62,988 bases of DNA from Comamonadaceae bacterium (lineage in GTDB: Bacteria; Pseudomonadota; Gammaproteobacteria; Burkholderiales; Rhodocyclaceae). How positions within the stretch are numbered: the first letter of the stretch is position 1; each line of letters starts with the position of its first letter. The notes beneath the pieces were generated by a model. It searched no databases, had not been told where the DNA came from, and saw nothing but the letters and a program-made list of their open reading frames with translations. A program made the position numbers and the translations under genes. Below are positions 58,729-62,988 of the stretch, piece after piece. The stretch is from the NCBI GenBank assembly GCA_029255645.1, contig JANLJE010000025.1, positions 1 to 62,988 on the forward strand, in the 5' to 3' direction.

Positions 58729-60282
58729 TCAACCCTCCGCCGCTGTCTTGGGAGCCGGCGCCTGCTGGAAGGTGACTTCCTGCCACTGCTGCATGGTTTT
58801 TTCCATGGCGGCGGCCAGGGTTTTCACGTCATGGCTCTCGATCGCCTCCGGCAACACGTCCAGGCCCACGGAGTTGTAGACCCGGCCCCAGGCGGCCTGG
58901 GCATTGGAATAGGCGGCATAGCGCTGGTATTCGGCCAGGAGCGCCCGGGCCTCGGAGCGGATCACTTCCAGCTCTGAATCGAACTGGCTCTTGGCCGCGG
59001 CCTGGGCAAAGTTGAGCAGGCGCTGGTCCACGCGCAGGCTTTCCTCGGCGAACTCCAGTTCGGCCAGTGACAGGCCATAGCGTTGCACCCCGACCCGCAC
59101 CTGGGTCAGTACGGCCATGGAAAGGGCCATGCGCCGCATGTCGTCAGTCTTGTTCTGGTGCTCATGGGCCTGCTGCAGCGAGGGCCACTGGGTGAGCTTG
59201 AGGATGTTCCAGGACAGCCGTACACCCACGTCCACCCATTGGTTGTTGTAGCTGTAGCGGTTGGAATCGTATTGCGGCCCGGCATCCACGGAGAGGTTCG
59301 GCCACAAGAGCAGCTTTGCCGCCTTGATGTCGTTTTCCGTCACCCGCTTGCGGTACCACTCTTCCATGATCTCGGGCCGTTTTTCCAAGGCCATGAGTTC
59401 CAGCGACTCCAGATTGGCGGGGACCGGCGGCAGGGCATTTTCCTTCTCTTCCGCCAGGGTGTAGGAGGTACCCGGCGCCACGGACATCAGCGCCGTCAGT
59501 TCGGCCCGTGCCAGTTCCAGGTCCTGGCGGCGCAGGGTGAGCAGGTTCACCGCGTCGAGCAGGGCGCGCTCATAGGCCAGCACCTGGGGTTGGGGCATCA
59601 GGCCCTGCTTTTCCACTTCCTTGGCACGGGCCAGCGCCTTCTGCACCCGGGCCAGCAGGGCATCCACCCGGCCCAGCAGCTTTTGCGCCCCGAGGGCGCG
59701 CCAGTAGCTGTTGCGCACGTCCTGGAGAACATTCTGGGCCACCTTGCGGCGGCGTTCCTCGGCCATCAGCACCTGGTCGGCCTTCTGCTGGGCGCGGTAA
59801 TAAGAAACGCCGAAGTCGAGCACGTTCCAGGAAAAGGTCAGGTTGGCCAGGGTGCGCTCCCGCTCTTCGGAGGTGGAAGGCCGCAGGGTTTCCAGGCGGT
59901 CCTCGATACCGATGGAACGCCCGCCGGAATCGTTGTTGCGGCGGACGTAGCCGGCGCCCGCCACCAGCCGGGGCAGCATCTCGTAGGTCGAGACGTCATG
60001 CAGGCTCCGGGTAAGGGCATCCTCCATCAGTTTCAGCTTGTAATCCAGGTTGTACTTCAAGGCCCGGGCCGCCGCCTCGTGGAAAGTGATGGGGCCGGCA
60101 ATGGGCTCCTGCTCGGCGTACATTTGCAGGTGATCCTGCGCGACCCGCTCCTGAACCTCTTGCTCGGTATAGGGCACGGGCTGCAGCGAGCCGCAACCAG
60201 AGAGCAATGCCAGGGCCAAGGCGGAAACGGCCAGCAGACGGGGGCCGGGAAGGGCCGATTTGCGATTGTTATGGTTGTGCAT
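58729..60282 (-). CDS. TolC family outer-membrane efflux protein
   Basis: About 517 residues. The N-terminus is a lipoprotein signal (LLAVSALALALLSGC), so it is an outer-membrane lipoprotein of the OprM type. Two TolC repeats with long coiled coils follow (about 75-290 and 300-510). It forms the exit duct for the adaptor downstream. The ATG at 60282 gives a normal signal; a TTG at 60312 would overlap the adhesin stop by 4 bp. Confidence 0.9.
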   Translation of the reverse strand: MHNHNNRKSALPGPRLLAVSALALALLSGCGSLQPVPYTEQEVQERVAQDHLQMYAEQEPIAGPITFHEAAARALKYNLDYKLKLMEDALTRSLHDVSTYEMLPRLVAGAGYVRRNNDSGGRSIGIEDRLETLRPSTSEERERTLANLTFSWNVLDFGVSYYRAQQKADQVLMAEERRRKVAQNVLQDVRNSYWRALGAQKLLGRVDALLARVQKALARAKEVEKQGLMPQPQVLAYERALLDAVNLLTLRRQDLELARAELTALMSVAPGTSYTLAEEKENALPPVPANLESLELMALEKRPEIMEEWYRKRVTENDIKAAKLLLWPNLSVDAGPQYDSNRYSYNNQWVDVGVRLSWNILKLTQWPSLQQAHEHQNKTDDMRRMALSMAVLTQVRVGVQRYGLSLAELEFAEESLRVDQRLLNFAQAAAKSQFDSELEVIRSEARALLAEYQRYAAYSNAQAAWGRVYNSVGLDVLPEAIESHDVKTLAAAMEKTMQQWQEVTFQQAPAPKTAAEG

Positions 60283-60308
60283 GATCAAGGTTCTCGGGAT
60301 CGTAAAAA

Positions 60309-61570
60309 TCAAACTGGGGTGGAAGATTGAACGGCGTGAACAGTGCGGGCGGCCAAGGGCAGGCGCCCGGCGCCGCCATGCAACTGCTGGGTGAAGGAAG
60401 GTGCAATGGAAGGCGCAACGCTTCGGGGGGGCGGTGGCGCCTCGGGCGTGCCGGAGGGCACCATGGCGGCCTGCTCGGCCAGGCCAGGGTCTCCCTCCCC
60501 TGCCGTGACAGCGGCCTCGCGGCTGTCCGCAAGCGGTGGGGCCGGGGGCTCCGTTGCCGGAGGCTGGCCGTCCATGTCTTTCAGAGGCTTGCCGGGCACG
60601 ATGCTGCTCTCGAACAGTGTCGGCGTCGGCAGTTGCCAGTCGCTGCTCAGGCTGATGCGGCCATGGCGGCTTTCCACCGCGTTGCCCAGGAAGTTGGCCT
60701 GATGCTGGGAATCGCGCACGGCAGGGATGACGAACAGGTTGGGATCGTTCCCCAGACCCTGGCCAAGGGAAACCGTGCGGATTTCTCCCTGGGTCACCCA
60801 GGCCGGGTTGCCCGTCATGCGCTGGTCGTCCAGTTCCCGCGCCTTTTGGGAAAACTCCACTTCCTTGTTGACATAGACGATGGGGTGGAAAGGCAGGGGC
60901 AGGCGGCGCACGTCGTCGAAACGCTCGCTGGCGAAATAGGGGCCGCTATCGAGAATGACCGGGCTGTTGTCGAGCACATTGAGCGGTTGCAGCGGGGCTT
61001 CCGGCTGCAGTTTCGGTCCCTCACCGGGCTGCGTTGGTATCGGCAAGACGGGCGACGGGGGGTGCCGGTTGGCGTCAACAACAAGATTGTTTTCCGGATT
61101 CGCTGCGTTGATCTCCGGTAGGCCTGGCGTCGGCACGACCGGCGGCTGGACAGGCGGCTGGGCGGGCGGTACGACAGGGGGCTCAACCGGTGGCTCAACG
61201 GGTGGCTCAACGGGCGAGAGCACAGGAGGGCGTGCACCCATAGTAATGGTGAGGGTCACCGTGGCCGTGCTGGTGTCACCATCCTGGTCGGTGATGGTGT
61301 AGGTGAAGCTGTCCGGGCCGTTGTAGCCGGGGGTTGGGGTGTAGGTGAAGCTGCCGTCGTTGCCCACCGTTACTGTGCCGTGGGCCGGGTCAGTGGTCTT
61401 GCTCCAGACATTGCCGCCGTCACCGCTGGGGTGTCGTTGCCGGTCAGGGTGCCGGTCAGCGAGGTGTCCTCATTGGTGGTAAAGCTGTCACTTACCGCCA
61501 CTGGCAGTTGATTGGCCGGAGCAACGCTGACCGGGACAATGGTGAGCGTCACCGTGGCGGTGGAGGGGTT
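60309..61570 (-). pseudogene. C-terminal remnant of VCBS/cadherin-type adhesin
   Basis: The frame enters from the IS256 end at about 61570 with T-A-T-V-T-L-T-I...[19 protein letters not shown], the standard repeat of giant secreted adhesins. At about 61428-61431 a run of four G is one base short and shifts the frame; downstream the second frame continues the same repeat ([20 protein letters not shown]). A Pro-rich V-E-P-P-V repeat and about 200 residues of unknown tail follow to the stop at 60309. The N-terminal bulk is absent from this window. Confidence 0.78.
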
Positions 61571-61642
61571 GTGCAACCCTTTTTCTGTAAATCATCCGAG
61601 GCGATGTCATCGGGATGATGGGATCAGTCTTTCATATTGAGA

Positions 61643-62727
61643 TAAGTAATCCGCCAAAACTGGATTGAATCTTGCTTCTGAGGGAGTGACTTGACTCCCG
61701 AAAGCCAGCGATGAAAATCAACCTGACCCTGAGCCCCTGCGAAAGCGAAACCTTGTTCCAACTGTCGGTTCATCATCCCTGGCGGGATGTGCGGTTGCGG
61801 GCAGCAGGCTTGTTGATGTTGAGCAAAGGCGAACACCGGACGGCGGTTGCCCAGCAATGCGGGGTCAGCCATCAGACGATTTACAACGGGAGGCACGCCT
61901 GGGAGAAAGCCGGGGTTGTCGGTCTGATCAGCGGACATGCGGGGGGCCGGCCCAGGAAACTGAGCGAAGCCTGGTTGGCGACGGTGTGCGAGCTGGCCCG
62001 GACACAAGCCCTGACGCTCCGTAGCCTGGCGCAGCGGGCGGAAGAAATTCATGGCGCGCCCTTTCCGCTCTCGCTGGACCGATTGGGCGTCCTGCTCAGG
62101 AAAAGCGGTTTCAGCTTCAAACGGACGCGCATGAGCTTAAAAAAAAACGAGACCCGGAACGATTTGCCGCCTGCACCGTCACCCTTGCCGGTCTGAAGAC
62201 GTGGGCTCGGGAAGGCGGCTGCCAGTTGTTCTATTACGACGAGGCCGGCTTTTCGGCTTCGCCGCCCGTACAACGGGCCTGGTCGCCGGTGGGGTGCCCA
62301 CATGCGGTGACGCCAGCGCCGCATCAGCGGGTCGCCGTGATGGGGGCGCTCGACTTTGCCGGACAACGGCTCTACCACGCACAAGCAACGACGACGGTCA
62401 AACGCGAAACCTTCGTGGATTTCATGGAACGTTTGCTTCCCCAGATCGCCAAGCCGGTGCCCACCTTCATCGTCCTCGACAATGCCCGCATCCATCACGG
62501 CCTGGAGGATAGCCTGACGCTTCGCTGGATGACGGAGTTCAACGTATTCTTGTGCTACCTGCCGCCCTATAGCCCCGAACTGAACCTGATCGAAATCGTC
62601 TGGAAGCAAGCCAAATACCACTGGCGCGAGTTCGCCACTTGGTCGAAAGACACCTTCCGCACCAAGGTCAGCGAACTCCTCGATGGCTTCGGGACTAAAT
62701 TCCAAATCGGTTTCGCATGAATACTTA
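61643..62727 (+). mobile_element. IS630-family insertion sequence, apparently complete
   Basis: Inverted ends start TAAGTA on both sides (61643-61669 and the complement of 62727-62701) and match at about 18 of 27 positions. TA at each end is the IS630 target duplication, and removing the element reconstructs the IS256 transposase end. Length is about 1.08 kb. It carries a two-frame transposase with all three catalytic residues. Confidence 0.82.
61711..62720 (+). CDS. IS630 transposase expressed by -1 frameshift
   Basis: The first frame (61711-62196, 161 residues) holds the helix-turn-helix domain (HRTAVAQQCGVSHQTIYNGRHAWEKAG). The second frame holds the DDE domain with F-Y-Y-D-E-A-G-F, I-V-L-D-N-A-R-I-H-H and Y-S-P-E-L-N-L-I-E. 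The frames overlap at a run of nine A (62139-62147) giving the slippery A-AAA-AAA; a -1 slip joins them into a 336-residue protein of normal IS630 size. Programmed frameshifting is common in such elements. A simple frameshift mutation cannot be excluded. Confidence 0.8.
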
Positions 62728-62988
62728 GATCTTGCCGGTCATCCACTCCTCATCGCACTCGGCGAGCAGTGCGGAGACGAGTCTCAGGCAAGAGGCGGTG
62801 TTGGGGAAGATCGACGCGACGCGGGTGCGGCGCTTGATCTCGCGGTTGATGCGTTCAAGGCCGTTGGTGGTACGCAAGCGGGTACGTTGGCTGTCAGGGA
62901 AGTCGAATGCCGTAAAGCCTTCGGGCAGATTGTCCTCGGCCTTGTCGGGAGCGTTGAAGATCGAGCGGATACGCAGGGCTACCGCTTT

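Larger units (their letters stand above)
61571..62988 (-). mobile_element. IS256-type element (partial), interrupting the adhesin gene
   Basis: The end at about 61565-61580 carries GGGTTGTGCAACCC followed by T5, which looks like an IS256-family terminal repeat. It abuts adhesin coding sequence. The transposase 3' end reads inward on the minus strand, and the rest lies beyond the window. An IS630 copy splits it at 61643-62727. Confidence 0.75.
61624..62988 (-). pseudogene. IS256-family transposase, split by IS630 (partial)
   Basis: The part in 62726-62988 reads ...RLRTTNGLERINREIKRRTRVASIFPN-type sequence ending E-E-W-M-T-G-K-I, then meets a stop in the IS630 end. Across the insertion, at 61644-61624, the frame resumes Y-L-N-M-K-D and stop. 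Joining the two sides with a single TA restores the normal C-terminus G-K-I-Y-L-N-M-K-D. The gene is therefore interrupted six codons before its end. The 5' part is outside the window. Confidence 0.85.

Noticed and set aside
61624-62052. 142-codon minus-strand ORF as a gene
   Set aside because: It reads backwards through IS630; only its last six codons are genuine, as the end of the interrupted IS256 transposase.

Overview
The window reads as a high-GC betaproteobacterial chromosome, most like the Rhodocyclales. This rests on gene content and order: an unbroken rpsB-tsf-pyrH-frr-uppS-cdsA-dxr-rseP-bamA-skp-lpxD-fabZ-lpxA-lpxB-rnhB block; smc-zipA-ligA; dapC-dapD-pilU-dapE-prmB; ppsR; and a methylthioinosine-type phosphorylase. 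The species cannot be fixed from sequence reading alone.

Layout. 1-1523 (+): GNAT acetyltransferase and ppsR. 1527-16326 (-): one long housekeeping operon for translation, outer-membrane assembly and lipid A synthesis, read from a probable promoter near 16470. 16605-19963 (+): map and glnD, divergent from rpsB. 20000-26524 and smc to 30027 (-): smc, zipA, ligA, galU, hpt, a methyltransferase and a purine nucleoside phosphorylase. 30256-37333 (+): a nucleoside deaminase, an unrecognised protein, then diaminopimelate genes with pilU between them, and prmB. 37437-40568 (+): a tightly overlapping AmmeMemoRadiSam operon (MEMO, AMMECR1, radical SAM) with a fourth gene, a hydrolase-fold protein that appears to have lost its catalytic His and carries a Gly-His-Phe repeat tail. 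40648-43937 (+): a signal-peptide-only micro-ORF coupled to a two-PAS GGDEF-EAL protein.

From 44 kb onward the window becomes accessory. It holds a truncated AAA ATPase, intact pepN, an OsmC-YcaO fusion and a DUF2058 protein. Next come an internally deleted TnpB whose right-end hairpin survives, a LexA-controlled umuDC cassette, a parDE toxin-antitoxin pair between two copies of a 29-bp repeat, and an internally deleted IS701-type transposase. A PHB-depolymerase-like esterase follows. A truncated CsbD and a truncated HlyD-like gene then meet at an IS-end scar. The right end is a type I secretion locus (HlyD adaptor, TolC, tail of a VCBS/cadherin-type adhesin) cut by nested insertions: an IS256-type element interrupts the adhesin, and an IS630-type element with recognisable inverted repeats and a TA target sits inside the last codons of the IS256 transposase.

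A second theme is short tandem duplications (9-19 bp units, two to six copies) that recur at gene starts, stops and junctions. No tRNA, rRNA or CRISPR array was seen. All calls come from reading the sequence and its translations; no search was run.
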